Below are positions 20,934-21,325 of a stretch of 21,325 bases of DNA, piece after piece. Source of the DNA: an uncultured Clostridia bacterium. GTDB taxonomy: Bacteria; Bacillota; Clostridia; Oscillospirales; CAG-272. The translations under genes and the position numbers were made by a program. The notes under the pieces were generated by a model. The model searched no databases. It was not told the DNA's origin and saw only the letters and a program-made list of their open reading frames with translations. Location: the NCBI GenBank assembly GCA_946404295.1, contig CAMJDE010000004.1, positions 1 to 21,325 of the forward strand, written 5' to 3'. Position 1 is the stretch's first letter. Each line of letters opens with the position of its first letter.

Positions 20934-21325
20934 TTACAAGAGGTTTTCGTCGTAAACGGCGCGGCTGCCGCCGACGAACTTCGGGCGGGTGCGGGCGGCG
21001 AGCAGGATCGCTTCGCCGATCCGATCAATCGAGAGCCGGACGGGAACGGCGACCTTTTTCAGGTGCATCCCGATCAGCGTGCCGCCGATATCGAGCCCGG
21101 CGTCGGCTCTGACCTCCTCGACGAGGACGGGGGAAACAAAGCCGCGGTACGCCGCCGTGGCGAAGGATCCGCCCGCCTTGGGCTGCGGAACGGCGTTGAC
21201 GGGTTCAAGCCCGTGTTTTTCGGCGTATTCCCGTTCGACGACCAGCGCGCGGTTCAGGTGCTCGCAGCACTGCGCCGCGAGGTAGATCCCCTTGTCCCCG
21301 ATCGCGTCGACGACGGCGGAGTAGA
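20934..21325 (-). CDS. DUF436 / YwlG-family protein, C-terminal part (cut by window edge)
   Basis: The last 129 residues of a protein that begins beyond the window. The segment IYLAAQCCEHLNRALVVE near the visible start, a Gly-Gly-Ser-Phe-Ala stretch, and the closing RPKFVGGSRAVYDENLL are strongly typical of the conserved DUF436 family (about 180 residues, YwlG in B. subtilis). Its biochemical function is not established. About 50 N-terminal residues and the ribosome binding site are missing. It ends with TAA at 20934-20936, followed by the terminator at 20874-20900. Confidence 0.88.
   Translation of the reverse strand, partial: YSAVVDAIGDKGIYLAAQCCEHLNRALVVEREYAEKHGLEPVNAVPQPKAGGSFATAAYRGFVSPVLVEEVRADAGLDIGGTLIGMHLKKVAVPVRLSIDRIGEAILLAARTRPKFVGGSRAVYDENLL

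Overview
The window looks like a chromosomal segment from a GC-rich, endospore-forming Bacillota (Clostridia-type) genome. The evidence is: both dipicolinate synthase subunits; a Rex redox repressor; a DnaD plus DnaI-type primosome pair; lipoproteins with Gram-positive signal peptides; strong AGGAGG-type ribosome binding sites; and sigma-A-like TTGNNN-N17-TATAAT promoters. No genus can be named from the sequence. There are no rRNA or tRNA genes, phage genes, transposases or CRISPR arrays.

Layout. (1) 1-2774: a sugar-type ABC solute-binding lipoprotein gene on the minus strand lies between copies of an intergenic repeat element. A partial inverted copy sits at 1-105. A relic and two tandem copies sit at 2108-2774. 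The copies share a stem-loop architecture, and several base pairs in one long stem differ by compensatory changes. I regard this as the most unusual content of the window. (2) 2775-5345: a kdgK-type sugar kinase diverges from the spore gene pair spoVFA-spoVFB, whose upstream region carries a mother-cell-sigma-like promoter motif. (3) 5341-5477: five back-to-back hairpins between convergent genes. (4) 5480-12934: a minus-strand run of seven tightly packed genes, galU, rimI, tsaD, rex, dnaD, a dnaI-like helicase loader, and a secreted lipoprotein with a tyrosine-phosphatase domain. A well-formed promoter precedes it at 13014-13042. (5) 13155-15150: an AAC(3)-family acetyltransferase gene overlaps a dGTPase-family HD hydrolase gene. 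(6) 15314-16884: a small membrane protein is translationally coupled to a membrane-anchored ComEC-like metallo-beta-lactamase-fold protein. (7) 16886-17656: an L,D-transpeptidase lipoprotein. (8) 17807-19255: a fusion of a metallo-beta-lactamase fold to a glycerophosphodiester phosphodiesterase domain. (9) 19383-20729: a compositionally different, more AT-rich AAA ATPase (DUF4143 type) with a perfect consensus promoter and a duplicated 28-bp site. (10) 20799-20900: a second hairpin array with CTTCAC spacers that ends in a terminator. (11) 20934-21325: the C-terminal part of a DUF436 (YwlG-like) protein running off the window.

How the genes fit together. Most are housekeeping functions: UDP-glucose supply, t6A tRNA modification, redox-controlled transcription, replication restart/initiation, spore core dipicolinate and cell-wall crosslinking. 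Several surface or secreted proteins are scattered among them. The undescribed-looking material is mainly non-coding: the structured tandem repeat and the two hairpin arrays. No genetic linkage shows that these form one system.
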